From Wuchereria bancrofti (Eukaryota; Nematoda; Chromadorea; Rhabditida; Onchocercidae), in assembly GCA_005281725.1 (NCBI GenBank), contig SSBO01000007.1:3788402-3852401 (forward strand): a DNA stretch of 64,000 nucleotides, read 5' to 3'. Below are positions 13,040 to 26,257 of the stretch, piece after piece. The translations under genes and the position numbers were made by a program. The notes below the pieces were generated by a model. That model made no database searches. It was given only the letters and a program-made list of their open reading frames with translations, and was not told the origin of the DNA. How positions within the stretch are numbered: position 1 is the stretch's first letter; each line of letters opens with the position of its first letter.

Positions 13040-13709
13040 TAATGACTTATTGTCTGTTAGCTGGTTTTTGATCTTTTAGCTTTTTAGTTTATTATATGAA
13101 TTTTTTATTTACGATAAAAGGGGCTTTTAAGCTTTTTTTATTGTTTGTTTGGTATGTTGTTATATTTTATTCTTTTTTGATTTTTTTGTTGCCATATGGT
13201 AAATGAGTTTATGTTTGTGGTTTTAGTGATTTTTTTAGTTTTATCTTTACTTATAATTTTGAGGTTTGTTTGTTTTTTTTTGTGCTGTTGTTGGTTTCTT
13301 TTATAGTTTTTATTTATGGTTCTTTTTATATGCAGAGGGTTTCTCGTTTGTTTTTTTTTTTTTTTTTTTTTTTTTTTTGTTTGTTTTGAGTATGGGTGGT
13401 TTGATTGTGTTTAGTGGTAGTATTGTTTTGGTTTTAATTTTTTGGGATTTTTTGGGTGTTAGTAGTTTTTTTTTGGTTTTGTTTTATAATAATGTTGTTT
13501 CTCGTAGTGGTGCTATAAGTACTGTTTTTACTAATCGAATTGGTGATTTTTGTATTTTTTTATTTTTTAATGGTTTTATTTTGTTTTCTGTTGGTGTTTT
13601 TTCTTATCAGTTTTTTAGTTCTTTATTAGTTTTTATATTGTTTATTTCTGCTTTTATTAAGGGTGGTCAGTATCCTTTTGGTAGTTGATTGCCTAAGGCT
13701 ATGGCTGCA
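13040..13709 (+). pseudogene. nd5: Nuclear copy of mitochondrial ND5 (NUMT), 5' portion
   Basis: This stretch has T and G as almost its only frequent bases, unlike its flanks, and encodes the N-terminal part of nematode NADH dehydrogenase subunit 5. The downstream frame (13379-13709) contains LIFWDFLGVSSFFLVLFYNN, SRSGAISTVFTNRIGDF and KGGQYPFGS, and then, across an in-frame TGA that is tryptophan in the mitochondrial code, LPKAMAA. The upstream frame (about 13115-13350) also uses TGA as tryptophan (PYGKWVYVCGFSDFF). The two frames differ, and the break falls in a run of 28 T at 13351-13378, so a length change there has disrupted the reading frame. Homology stops abruptly near 13709, well short of the full ND5 length. 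It cannot be expressed as ND5 from the nucleus. Confidence 0.88.
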
Positions 13710-14674
13710 TGTAGAAGAATTGTCAAATCATAATGAAAGTGCTGATTAGCGGCTTATACTGTATCACTCTAATCAAGTGTGATAATGGCGGGACGTTTAT
13801 TTCTGTATTCGGCTTGCAATCCACAAAACCATCAATTTGCATGCTGTCTTATTACAAAAATAACTAATTTGAAAAAATTTTATGCAAAGACGATATAATA
13901 AGGAAAACATTACAATCACTCGAGTGTCACTGAAATGCTGAAGCTATTCATGAGGAAAGCATCAAAATGAAATTTTTTGAAATGGCACCTTTTTCGAAAA
14001 AGAGGGAAAAAGAAGTAAGAAAAAAATACTCAATAAGTATGCAATAACAAAGTAAAAGGAATAAAGAACAACAAAAATAGCTGATATAAAAGCAAACAAA
14101 CAAATTATCTTTATATAAAAAAAGCACATCTATAATTTGTAATTTTTAATAAATGACACTTGATAAACTGATTCCTACTTATCCTACGTATGCATAATTA
14201 GGGAAATTATTTATAAAATCTATAATCCAAAGTTGCAAACAGATAAGTCCTTAGCTTCCAATAAATTATGGATGTATGTAAGCTCCAAATAATATATTTT
14301 CACAAAAATTCCAACTGAAAGTTTCGAAGAAGTCAGAAGAAAATATAAACAAGAGAAACTTTGGAGAGATCTCAAACAAATGCATTGATTTTTGAAGACT
14401 TCACATAGTAAACTTAGAAATTCTGCGAATCGATCAAAATTTCGGAAAACTTGAAAATTTCTGAAATAATGTGCTGAGGGAAAATCTCAGTAATTTAAAT
14501 AAATTCTCCCAGTAAAAAAAACCCAAAATAGTTGTGGAAATAACAAATAATATTAAATGGAATTTAAACAATAATATGAAGTGAAATCAAATAATTTTCA
14601 CTGATAACGATGAGATCTATCAGATGAAGGAAATAATCGAAACTGTTTTATAGGAATTCTAGATTTGATAAACT
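13710..14674. other. Intergenic, downstream of PPIP5K
   Basis: AT-rich sequence between the ND5 insertion and the PPIP5K stop codon. It would hold the PPIP5K 3' untranslated region. No gene seen. Confidence 0.5.
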
Positions 14675-17600
14675 TCAGTGACCTATTCGTTCTAATTTTC
14701 TTGCCGTATCGGATAGCTCGGCTGCAACTACTGATATCACTACAAAAAATTCAATTTTTTAGAAAGCTCAGAGTCAAAATTTACAACATTTAAGATACGA
14801 AAGTTTATACTTGATTTACTACAAATTATAGAAAAGGAAAAAGTGACAAACAAATTTGTTGCGATAGTTGATATTTATTCTAGTTATGGAACACTAAGCT
14901 TACATGAGTGTAAAAAACGGAGTCAAAAAAAAAACCTTACTTTTATTTGAAAAGACTGGTGTTTTTGGTGGTGAAGGGATCGGTGTTCGAATTTTCATCA
15001 ATCGCTCAAGGAAACGATCCAACTGACTAAAACGTATATTATCGTGTAATGTTTCCAGTGAACGCAATGGAGGCCAGAAACGGCGAATTTCTGAAACAGT
15101 AAAAGATTCGCTTAGATTCACTACGATTGTAAAATGATAATGACAATGAATAACGGAAGACACTTAAGACACTTATCTCCCACAGAAATCTCATCTTCTG
15201 CCTTGTACGTTTGTAATCGTGGAGCACTCGATGATCGCGCGATTACTGCAGTAGACAAAACTGCCGGACCTGCTAAGAAAATGGGATTAAACCTAGTCTG
15301 AATAAACATTCATATATCAAGCTTTTCGACAAAAATTAGAAGAATAATGGGTATTAAAACATTATGAAGAACATCTCAATGAGTGAAATAAGAATAAAAT
15401 ATCAGAAATTAATTCAAAAACAAGCGGCTTACTATTGGATAATCTTCGTCGTGCTGAATCATTCGATTTACCAAAAAGTACATCTGTGCTAATCAGACGG
15501 TTATCCAACTCTAAACATGTCACTTTCAAAGAATGCAATAATTAATGGTGTCAGGAAGTTGACTCATAATGAGGACAGACAACAAAGCAAAAATTAAAGC
15601 CAGACCTGTTAAGAAGCTGACTGTATGATGCTTGAAGCAGTAAGGAAATCTCGATCGACGTGCTAAAATAAAGCATTTAAGAATTCTTCAACGGACTTTC
15701 CAAAAACACGCAGTATGTATTCGCTGATAAAGAACTGATGACTGAACGTATGGGCTCATATAATACATGCAACATCAGAATCATTAAAATCAGTTCAAGC
15801 GTTGGAATCAAATCACCGCCCATGCAGTTGCGGGAATCGAACGCTACCACTCAGCAACTTCGTTGGCATCCCGACCATTTAACCAATTAACCGACGCTTT
15901 ACACCCCAGTAAACAAAATTACTTACATGCAGAACCGGGAGAATTGTGTCCATTTCTTGGACCAACAGTCACTTCAGTAGTCACAGATGTGGGATCGTCT
16001 GGATTCACAAAATCCCAGTTGACGTCCACTGTAGATTTCTTGCAAGACATGTCGCTCATCGATTTCATCAAACCAATAAGATGGCTTTCTGCTGAAGAAC
16101 CATGTGTCGACGTCTCCACATCCAGATCGCTTATTGACGAGCAGCTTCCTGCAAAACTTCGAGAGTCTGCTCCAATTTCACTGTTTGTAGCAACACGCCG
16201 TCGACTATGATGTAAACTTCCAGGACTATGTCGAGCCAATTCATCTGTTGCTGAAAAATAAATGGAGAAAAATTGTACAATTTATTCCGGTTGAAAACCT
16301 GCGCATTCGAGACTAATCTTCAATACATGAGTTTTTTTTTCTCTTTTAAGAAAAACGACTAATAACCTGTCCTGTTAACCCCATCAATTAGCTCGGGCAC
16401 GATAACTGAACTGTTACTAAGGTGAGGAGATAAAAATGCATTTTTCGTTTCTTTATATATTGATTATGAGTGCCAAGAAGATGAAAGATGATGCTCACTG
16501 TATTGACCGGAAGCAACTTCATCCAGTGCAACCAAATTGACACTTTCATCATTTAAGTCATCTTCTGAATCGTTCAGTTCGAGACGTTTCTTGGTAAGTG
16601 CTAAAGCTTGAGCAGAAGCTTTCCCAACAGTAAGGTTATTGAGGCTGCTGGATGAGCTACTTTCTGAATGGCTTCCGTCCGTAGCATTGTTAATTAGAGT
16701 TCCTAGAAATGCCGAATTTCCGGAATCGGTTACACCCTATAAGAGAACATAAATGATAACTTGATAATTTATGAGGATTCAGTTTCTGTTTTGTTTTCTT
16801 AAAAGCTACTATCTTGTGAAAAATTAAAATAATTAAAAAAATTAAAATTGGACTGCAGTAAGACTGTGACCAAGATGATTAGCTATTAAAATATTTAAAA
16901 ATCTACATGATGGAGAAACAACTAGATGATACCTTTTCACCACTAGCAATTTCCACCGATGATAACGAAGCAGTTGACGTTGCGCAATTTCGAGTCGAAA
17001 GCTTCGATTTTGTTCCCATTGGCCCCGACGACTGCTTACCACTTGAACTGAAAATGAAAGCACAAATCTACAGTTATGTTTAAACACATCAATAGCAAAT
17101 GTACGCAAACAATGATATCAAATGATCATAATTGTTTCTCTAATGCAAAATGATAAGTTTTGAAACTTGATGACAAACAATGTAATTGTAGAACGGCAAG
17201 ATCAGTCAAAATCATCATAGTGAAAAAAAAAAAAAAAACGGAAAAAATCCATCTACTGATAAACCAGTGATGAATCAAATATTTCATATAATGAGTTAAA
17301 GAAAGTCGATATGATGACCTCAAGAAAATAATGAAACATCACTGCTTGTTTCAGCATGCTACACTAATTGAAATTCAGTTATCAGAAAAAATTGACTTTG
17401 GAAAGCGCGTTTCATAGATTCTTTCCTTTTCAGTTAAAAAGCATGGATAAAGGCCTGGTGAAAACAACAGTTCGATATGAAAGCGATCAGTGCCTTGCTT
17501 CGTACTTGTTGTTCGACTGTCTTCGTATACCATCAAAACCACTTGCGTCATATAATTATATTCGGTAACTGATGACAGGAAGTGCATAGCACGTTGCCAC

Positions 17601-20600
17601 TTCTTATCATCTACCTACACGTAATACTTAGAGAAGAAATTGAATAATACTATTGCAGTCAAAAATTACAGAAGCAAAGGGTAAATAAATCACTTAAATT
17701 TCCTGAAAACAAATTTTCCGTATTTTAGTAATTGAAAGAACGTATCAGGTATTGCAGCTAACAGAATCAACAATGCACAGTTTGGAACTAATGAATTAAT
17801 AATTCAGACATGCTGCAGTCATGCGACAAAATATGTTCATATGGTTTATGTGTCATTGTGATAAGAAATGCAGTTATTAATAAAGAATGCAGTAATTACA
17901 TTGTAAAAGTCAAACCAAAAATGAGAAATTAACCTTGCATAAACCGCCGTATTTTATCAAATTCATTATAGTATGTATGTGTGACTCGCTCGTAAAATAA
18001 AGGCGAGTGCGAACATGTCGAAATGGTGTAGCAATTCCCTGTGACGCTCTGGAAAGCAAATAAAAATCAGGAAATAAAATTTGAAGCTGAATGTACTAAT
18101 TGCAAAATAATTACCTTGGGTCCAGACGAGTTTGTGTATCATCTTCATTCGGATTTTCAACGCAGTGATAAAGGTCACTTTTTATTTTCTTCAACAGTGG
18201 AGTGCAAACATGTTGTCCAATGATTACTTTGCTGTTTTCACTAATCCCATATTCCTGGAAAAATTTTCAAGCATTAAACCTTGAATGCTACTGATAACTG
18301 CTCTTCCCTTCGAAGTAAGAACATTGCGAGACAACGATTAAATAATTTAACATGAATCTATTCAAAGCTTAACACCATTGTCAATCAGTTACGGAAATAT
18401 CTGTTGATGGATTGAATACGGACGGGACTAATTAACATAATACCTATACATTCAGTACAATCAGAAGACTACCTTAGAAGGCTGAATTTGAAAGCATTTG
18501 TTAAAAAAAAAAAAACTTTGAAACCTGAGGAACGACGATATCCGCCATATTTTTTGCACATAAGTACATTCTTTCAAACTGGCCTTCATTATTAATGCAT
18601 AATTCCGGATTATGCTCCATATCATATTTGATGTTATCATAAATATCCGGAATTTTAGAAATATCGAATTCTACATCACCATTTTTGTTAACTCGACGGA
18701 ATTCTTGCAATTCTTTAGCCCAACGCCGTTCTGCCAAGTCCCAAGATTCATTCAAATACAAGGACCGATCTTGAAAAATCTATTATGCGTAAAACATGTA
18801 ATAATACCACAGAAAAAAATTATTCAGACATTTCGAAATATTTGCTTGAAAACAAACTTGATTTATTGCATTTATGCCACTGAATTATTTCCACCATTTG
18901 TTGTACATAGCTTGCAATTTCTTCACACATTTTCCGAGGATTTTTGATAAATTCCATTGCATTCGTTAGAGAACGAATACCTGACGGGTTCAAATTTTCA
19001 TGATCTTCTGCTGTCCAGTCACGATCTACCTGCAAAACAGTAAATATCTTTTTTCTTCCTTTCTAAAATTTACATTAAAATTCACTGATAAAAAGGTACT
19101 TGTAGTGCTGAATGAAGGTAGCATTTCAGTTCCTGCTGAAAGTCTCGCGCGTTAACATCATCGTCCAAAAGTCCATCAGTGTTTGCTGATTTAACCATTT
19201 GCATTAAAATTGGTGTAAGCTCACCCTCCAATGCCAAAAGACCCTAGAACATCAGTAAGATTCTGAAGTCAAAATTGGTTATCATAAAATTTGAATTCAC
19301 CTATTTCGTTCTATGATTTACTCCATAAAAAATGAAACAACTACAATATGGCATACCTTAGCAAAAGCAGCTGCAGTCATCTGTACACGTCCTTCGTCAG
19401 ACGCATAAATTTTCAAGTCGTGCCTGTAGGTACTATGGAGACGAAGAAATCCCAAACCTGAATTTAATTTCAGAAATGAAACGGATCTTAAGAATAAAAT
19501 GAAAAAGAAAAGTGTGCAAGAAAATTCGCTTCAAAGCGTTAAAACTCAATCATTTGGGAACAGAAAGATACCTTGCGTATCCTCTGGACAACTCTTACCA
19601 TCGGTTCTCCGGATTCCAGGATACAAAGTTCTAAATAGTTTTCCAAGCGCTTCTGCCTGTAAATTACCTGAAAAAGTTTAAACTAAATGCTTCGTTAAAT
19701 TACTAAATTACAGGTAGAAACATCAATTGAACACTTCAGGAGAAAAATGTAACCTGCAGTAGTTAATTCTCCACCCCATTTTAGAATGAGCATAAGTGCT
19801 GACTGCTGATGCACTTCTTCATCATCAGAACTTTTGACTTCACGTGGTTTCAAATACTTCAACTGCACTTTCCTATTGATACCCGAGAAATGACCATACC
19901 TTCAAGAAATTGCGATTACCAAGCAGAAGTTTCCAGTGTGTTGTAATTTTAAACGTAAAATACTTACATCTCAAGAACAGTACGCACTTGATCCCATTTT
20001 TTGATCGCTTCTTCACATTGTTCCAAATCTCTTTCAAGTTTAGAAGAACTGCCGTCATTATCTTCACAAGATTCCATTTCTTTTAATGATTCATTACGAC
20101 GCACCTTGAAAATGAAAAGATTTTTCTAACAACTCTAAAGAAAGTAGAATTAATGAATTGGTAATACTACTAATTTGATAATGTTGTTCTTACTTGCTGC
20201 TCATGAAGGATTTCGCGAGCAAGTTCAAGCACTTCCATAAGTTGGTTTGGTCGTTTCATTTTAATTTCATTTTTATTGCATCCATTATATTTTTTGAATA
20301 AATCGAAGAATCGCTGATCCGTCACAACAATCTGTTGATAAAAATCGATGAGGAAAATAATTCGTAAGAAGGAAACAGATATTTTCATTTTATATTACAG
20401 TTCATCATAAGAATGGGAGTGAGTGCTCCATGCAATAAATAAGACGAGAAAACAGATGAGAGCAGTTAGTTCATTTTACTAATTTGAACAAAGGACTTGC
20501 GTAGCAGAAAAGTGGCAAAAAATAGTAACGAGATTCAATATTTACGTAAGGCTACAAAAAGCATCCCAAAAATTTATTATAATTATTCCTTTAAACAAAA

Positions 20601-23600
20601 AATTTTACAAAGTAACTCTAATGTCACCTTCATTTTCTGTTTTGGAGTTCGGTCACCATGTCTAATAATGGCAATGACACACCGTAATTCCATTATTTTT
20701 CCACTCGGTGTTGAAACCAGAGGTGGGTCATCTGTAAGCCAATTGAAAATTGATATTCGTTATTCAACTGCATATTCAGAAATGAACAGAACTAAATAAT
20801 TTGTAAGAGACTAAGAAATAGCCTACCATCCTGATATGGAATTTGCCATGGTATGCTCATCGATGATGCCAGTCGCCTTAATATAGTATTTCCTAGAATC
20901 TTGGCCGTGTCCTCATAATACTTTGTTGAACTTTTAACAAATGAAAATCCATTAACATCACACACGAAAGATTTGCCATTTGCACGTAGCAAGTCGAAGC
21001 CACAAACAGTTTGCTACAAGGAAAATGGATTTCATCGGTTGAAAAACTAGCTATAGTTGCTTACAGTAAGTGTTGGGGTGAGTGTTGTGCAAATCAGTGT
21101 TTCATCAATTTTTTACAACTTACCCCAAACGCCATAACTACTTTTCTTGCGATCAGCTTTTCCTTGCTGCTCAAAATAACTGGATAACGAACTTCTTTTC
21201 CATGAGAATCACGTTCAACTTTCCCATCCAAACCAGGTGCTTTCCTAGCTTCTGCATGAGCATAATACGGACCCACGGCATAAACCTGAATCGACACAGT
21301 CCTTTAAAATATAATTCGATTTATCCTTAAACCAATTACTACTTTATTAAAACCTGAAGCAATACCTTAACATCAGTGCCATCTGCTGGTATGAAATCTT
21401 CGTAAATGTAAGAACCTTCTCGACGAACTGTGCTTACGGGAGAATACCAACTGCTACGATTGTTTATCTGTAAAATATAAAATAACTTTCCGAAAATAAT
21501 CCTTACACAGACTCGTTCATAATTCTAAGCCATGGTTCGGAACTGCTCCGGAGCGGCCAATTACATTTTAAGATACTTTTGAAATAGTTAGATCACATAA
21601 ACTACCTTTAACTTTGCTCAGATATTGATTCTACATAAGGGTTTCGCTGACTTTTTGAATTGCCAACGCAAAACATACTGTGAAGGACATAAGACATTTG
21701 AGATTTATAGACCAAACTAAAAAACATTGCAGAGAACACTGACTAAGTTACCTTTTAGTTCTACTATTTTTCAAATACATAAAAATGTAAGGTATTTCAA
21801 ATATAAAAATATGAACAAAATTTAATGCAGCTGTCAGTTTACCATTAATCACAAATTTAGTATTTAATTAACATGATTAAGAACAATTATATTTTTATAT
21901 TTGAAAATACTTATCCATATTTGATCTGAAATCTCCCAAAAAAAAATGCTCAAAATTATTACTTATATGACTGAAAAAAGCATCTTTCCTAACCTTGTAC
22001 GCATTAGTATGTGAAGCCAACCACTATCCCTATTAAGAGTAGCAATTTTAAATCCCCTATTCCGAACAATTTATACATTCAACATAATCTGGGTAATGTT
22101 TATTACCTTTCTGAACAAACGCTGTGAGCCACCACCAACGGAACTTGGGTAATAGATGTATACATTATGATCTTCAGCAGACAATGGTTTCTCCACAAAC
22201 GGTTTGTTGAACATCATTCCATTGACCTCGATATGATCGCTAAATTCCTTCAACGTCCCTTCTCAACAAAGAATTTTTTTTAGAAAACAAATTGAAGTAT
22301 AGATAAAACACACGAAGACAATAAGCTTTAAAATTAACAGCAGTGTAACAACAGTGACATGGAACTTGCCAACTTTTCCTTCCTTGTCACGTAAGAGAAC
22401 ACCGTGACGAGGATGTTCAATACCTGCGCGAGCCAAAGCTTTAAAAACTTTGCGTCGATCTAACTGAAACATTTTTCAAACTTAATTAAAAATTGTCGTA
22501 CTAAATGAAGGAATATGGAAGGTTAGGAAATATTATTATGTAACTACTGCAGGACACTTATGTCGCCTTGCTGATCGAATAAACTGTACGATTTAAAATA
22601 TAAATAAGCTATAGATTAAGAAACTACGTTGAAATTATTTTACAACATCCGAAATAAAACTCACTAGATCATACTGTCTATGTAGGTCGTTAATAACATA
22701 TGGATGCCTTAAATGTTCATATTCGATAGCTTTATGCAAAGGAAAATCAGTTGCGTGGAAACTGATCAAACAATCACATAGCGGCCATCGTTCAACAGGC
22801 TCTCTCAATATTACCTCTTCAGGAAATATCACAAACTCAAGCCAATTCTGAAATGTTGGTCACACATTTGCACTGCAGTAACTGTGCAGTAATACTGCTG
22901 CATAATAGGCAAACAGTGAGAAGTTGCATTCACCTGCTTGAAAAAATTCAAAAATTATTGTACTGTTGGAAGCATACCGCGTAGTATTCAACTATTTTTG
23001 CCATGATTTCTTGCATCGGTTTGCTTGTTGCTTTTCTTTTCATCGTACAAACTCCGATTACTATCTCCAAAAAACAAAAAAGTAATGATAAAACAATTAT
23101 ATTAAATTTCCTCCAAACCTAACTCCTTTTTCTACCGAATCTTGTTTAGAAATTTAAACCCTAAGTTACCATTTTTATGAGACCAGTACTGTTGCCCAAT
23201 TTACAAAAGGATTTATTCAAAAGCATCAGAGATAGAAAAATGTTGAAACTATGTGCTTATGATTTTCCCATATTTAATGCCCTAGAATACCTTGCAAGTC
23301 CCTTAATTACAGTTCATTCCAATTCTAGACTTCACCAGTATTAAAACAGTCACATCTCGCAACAAAAGTTACGATATCCAATGTCAATACATTCTTTCGG
23401 TTTCTACTGACAATTTGAACTGAATCAATGTTTCCGATTTTTTTTCCAAACTATCTTCCAAATTCTTGCTTGGCCAATCAACCAATCAAACATAAAGAAG
23501 CCAACCTTCTTTGCTGATTCACGACTGGATAATACTGCTGGCATGACGCAATGAAATTTCTATGCTTCATTAAAATACCAATCGACAACAGCCATAAATA

Positions 23601-23919
23601 AATCACTGTAGTTGTAGGTGAGAGGAATCAATCCTCAGATTGGAGCATTTCAGTGCTGGAAGAATGTTTGAGCCTAACAGATTTCATTCCAACTGTTTAG
23701 TGTGGCGATTTAAAAAACAGCGCACTACTTACGGTCACGTTTCTGGAAAGCCAACATTTTAGACCGTTATTCCAGAAGTTATGAATATTCTATTTTAATT
23801 ATATTAACTCCGTTCCACTTTCCTACTGTCCATTGAGTTACACAAGAAGCACTGGTGACGCGCTTACGCAACCACTGCAACAATGGAGTGTCGATTAAAA
23901 TGAATTCATACTCATTCAT
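14675..23919 (-). CDS. PPIP5K: Diphosphoinositol pentakisphosphate kinase / phosphatase (PPIP5K, VIP1)
   Basis: A cytosolic bifunctional enzyme: an N-terminal ATP-grasp kinase makes 1-diphosphoinositol phosphates (InsP8 from 5-InsP7), and a histidine-acid-phosphatase-like domain removes them. The 27-exon model gives about 1284 residues in one frame. Exons: 23868-23919, 22978-23060, 22665-22847, 22370-22463, 22107-22261, 21366-21467, 21124-21285, 20827-21013, 20628-20731, 20194-20331, 19968-20104, 19754-19899, 19572-19667, 19357-19457, 19100-19243, 18858-19029, 18525-18769, 18115-18254, 17934-18048, 17397-17614, 16933-17047, 16508-16736, 15927-16250, 15433-15522, 15173-15269, 14941-15110, 14675-14730. 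Kinase marks are [19 protein letters not shown] and [12 protein letters not shown]; phosphatase marks are [10 protein letters not shown] near residue 365 and [18 protein letters not shown] near 560. The serine-rich tail ends with the family's SLETLH and SSSAPRLQ motifs. Weak points: the first exon (23733-23757 is an alternative), the donor at 17397, the acceptor at 15110 and the last exon. Confidence 0.93.
15815..15905 (-). repeat. tRNA-like (SINE-like) fragment in a PPIP5K intron
   Basis: Read on the minus strand, this intronic stretch has an A-box-like GGTTAATTGGTTAAATGG and, about 45 bases on, a B-box-like GCGTTCGATTCCCGC, the internal promoter layout of tRNA genes. The T-arm does not pair properly (only two or three of five pairs), so it is not a functional tRNA. 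A tRNA pseudogene or tRNA-derived SINE is the likeliest reading. It is also more GC-rich than its surroundings. Confidence 0.35.
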
Positions 23920-24117
23920 CCAAATCAATTCAGCAGTACAAAACGATATTGTAGAAATGAATTTATACTAACAATTAAATCTCGAGTCCCAAATTCAGGA
24001 AATATATCACATCGCAATATACTATTAGCCTTTCTGAGTCTGCATTAATGCTCAGACTAGTCTAAATTCTCTAAATTCCTTAACACATCAATTACTCAAG
24101 ATCCAGTGAAGTACTCC

Positions 24118-24240
24118 TCATTTACAAATTCCAGATCCCTTGAGATCATTAAGCATAAATCCCTTTGCAGATGGTACATCACGAATCTTGACTGCCAAAT
24201 CCAAATCATTCGACGTGACCACCGAAACCGACTTTAACTC
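24118..24240 (-). CDS. Candidate 3' exon of unknown gene
   Basis: A minus-strand frame reads about 40 residues of well-mixed protein, including SVSVVTSNDLDLAVKIRD and GFMLNDLKGSGICK, and stops at TGA 24118-24120. AG dinucleotides near 24230-24240 could serve as acceptor. It lies between rps-19 and PPIP5K, so its upstream exons would have to lie within 24240-24850 or across rps-19; I did not find them. The opposite strand of the same bases is also open for 73 codons (24140-24361) and has a good donor (CA|GTGAGT near 24270), so the coding strand is unsettled. I do not recognise the family. Confidence 0.25.
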   Translation of the reverse strand, partial: ELKSVSVVTSNDLDLAVKIRDVPSAKGFMLNDLKGSGICK

Positions 24241-24853
24241 ATCAGTAATAGGTCATCTGGTGTATTCAGTGAGTGCACTGTGTAATCTTTATTATTATAT
24301 ATTTCTAGTTCCAGTTCTTCGCAATGGCAGTATCTCCATTGCTCTTACACCAACAGTATAAAATTGATCTATCCGTAGTAAATGTAGATAAGCTCACAGC
24401 TTCGATTTTGTAGGGCATTTAAATACAGGTAAAACTGATAAGACAGTACTAGAATAATTTAAGGGAAATATTAAAGTCCTGGCTTTGGAACAAATAGATT
24501 ATATGTTCCTGAGACCGTTAGTTTCTCACACTTTCCAACCCATAGCTCCCACACAAAGTATCAGTATATTGTATATCAGATAAAAAAATATACATAACAA
24601 ATAAGTCCTCGACTTATGTTCCACTAAAAAACAAAAAGAAAACATATATTAATAGATTTGATAAATTTTATTCCCGAACTTACAGGGTGATAGGTTAACA
24701 AAGGTGATTCAGTTATACTTATAAATCAAGCAAATTGGACACATAAGTATCTGGAATTCTCATATTTTTGCGTTGGTAGTCTTGCGAAACCAATTACCAC
24801 AACATACACGATTTAAAAAAAAGTTAAAAGAAGCCATTTAATGACTTTGTTGT

Positions 24854-25760
24854 CTATTGTTCCAGTTCGGCCGTACTATTCTGGCGTATTTGTGCGGCAA
24901 TCCGATCCAAATCTTTCCGTCCCTGAACAAAATTATTAATCGAAAACTGATAAACTAATAAAACCGATAAAGATATTTGTTCCATGTAAAAAACATGCTA
25001 CTATCTCATAATTAATTTCCATTTAAACAAACGTCTTTCGGGAACCATTAGTGTGTACCCAACAAACTCTTTACGCTTATATGGAAATTTTATGAATGTA
25101 TAGTAGCCTACATCAACTATACCCTACATAAAAAAAAAAAACATAAACGACATACCTGCCGGGAAAGTGTCCGGCCACTACCTTCCGGATGTTTCTCAAC
25201 CCATTTTATGGCCTCTAGTGTTTGAAGCGCTTTTCGAATAACAGAACCAGAAGCTTTAGAGAAATGATTTGGTGTTACTCCTCGTCGTTTAGCTCCACCA
25301 TAAACGCGCCGTAATGCACCAACTCCTGTAAATGGAGTTCAGTATGTATAAGAAAATAATCCCAAATAATTTAAAATACAATTTGGTTCTTTTTAGAAAA
25401 ATACACTCCCTGACATAGTTTCACTTAAGAAAATAAGCTCAGAAAACTAATCATTCAACCCAAATAAATTTTTTTGTAGGTCTCTTGATACTACTACTCT
25501 GTACTTCGACTAAATATTAAGATAAATAGGGAATGAAAGAAGAAACCTGTTGGAGAACGAATATAAAGACGGCGTGCAATGCTAGCAGTTCTGGTGTAGT
25601 ACCAGTCGATGTCAATAGGTGCAAGTTCTTTGTAACTTCCCATTTTCACGAGATCTGACCAATCAGGCACCTTCACTTTTCCGCTTTTTTTCAAAAAGTG
25701 TGCGATGTGTTTAACCATTTCATGCTGATCCACATCCTTAACACTAGTTGGTTTAACCAT
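24854..25760 (-). CDS. rps-19: 40S ribosomal protein S19
   Basis: A component of the small ribosomal subunit, needed for late maturation of the 18S rRNA 3' end and 40S assembly. Three exons (25547-25760, 25156-25325, 24854-24922) splice in phase to 150 residues, close to the usual length. Family marks are [20 protein letters not shown] at the N-terminus, [49 protein letters not shown] across exon 2, and the end [12 protein letters not shown]. The start is ATG at 25760, three bases after an AATATTAG acceptor, which fits spliced-leader trans-splicing right next to the start codon. Intron donors are standard (GTTTCT, GTATG). Product identity is certain. Confidence 0.97.
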
Positions 25761-26257
25761 CGTCTAATATTCGTCACCCTCAGAATGTCTCTAAAAGATA
25801 TGTCTGTTAACAATGAGGATGAAAAGAAGGATCAGCTTCAGGTTGTACTAAGCAAGTAATATATGCCATAATTTTTTAAGAAATCATTAATAAAACAGTA
25901 ATCAAATGTGTTGATGGACAGAATGCCTTACATTTTTAAACAATAGCTTCTAGGTTATACAATATACCACCGTCCTGGAAAAATGTTGTAAAACTAATTA
26001 TGCCACAAAGATGAAACAAGGACTGAATCCAATGCAGTAATACAAGGACATAACAACGAAAATATTTCAACATTAAAGACATTGAAGAATACATATAATT
26101 GAAGTGCGATGCGAAATGCGAGACTGTCATCTTCCTTCACAACATTTTAGATGTGGTATGGTAGTATTTCGAATTCCAACACTTACTCTCCCAACCGTTA
26201 AGAAACCCCCACAAACACCCAGGACATGCTGAGCAACTTGCGCAACCCACCACATCC

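Noticed and set aside
13266..13688. A genuine nuclear membrane-protein gene
   Set aside because: The content is clearly mitochondrial ND5, with TGA used as tryptophan and a frame break at the T-run.
15863..16210. 115-codon plus-strand ORF
   Set aside because: Antisense shadow of a PPIP5K tail exon (15927-16250).
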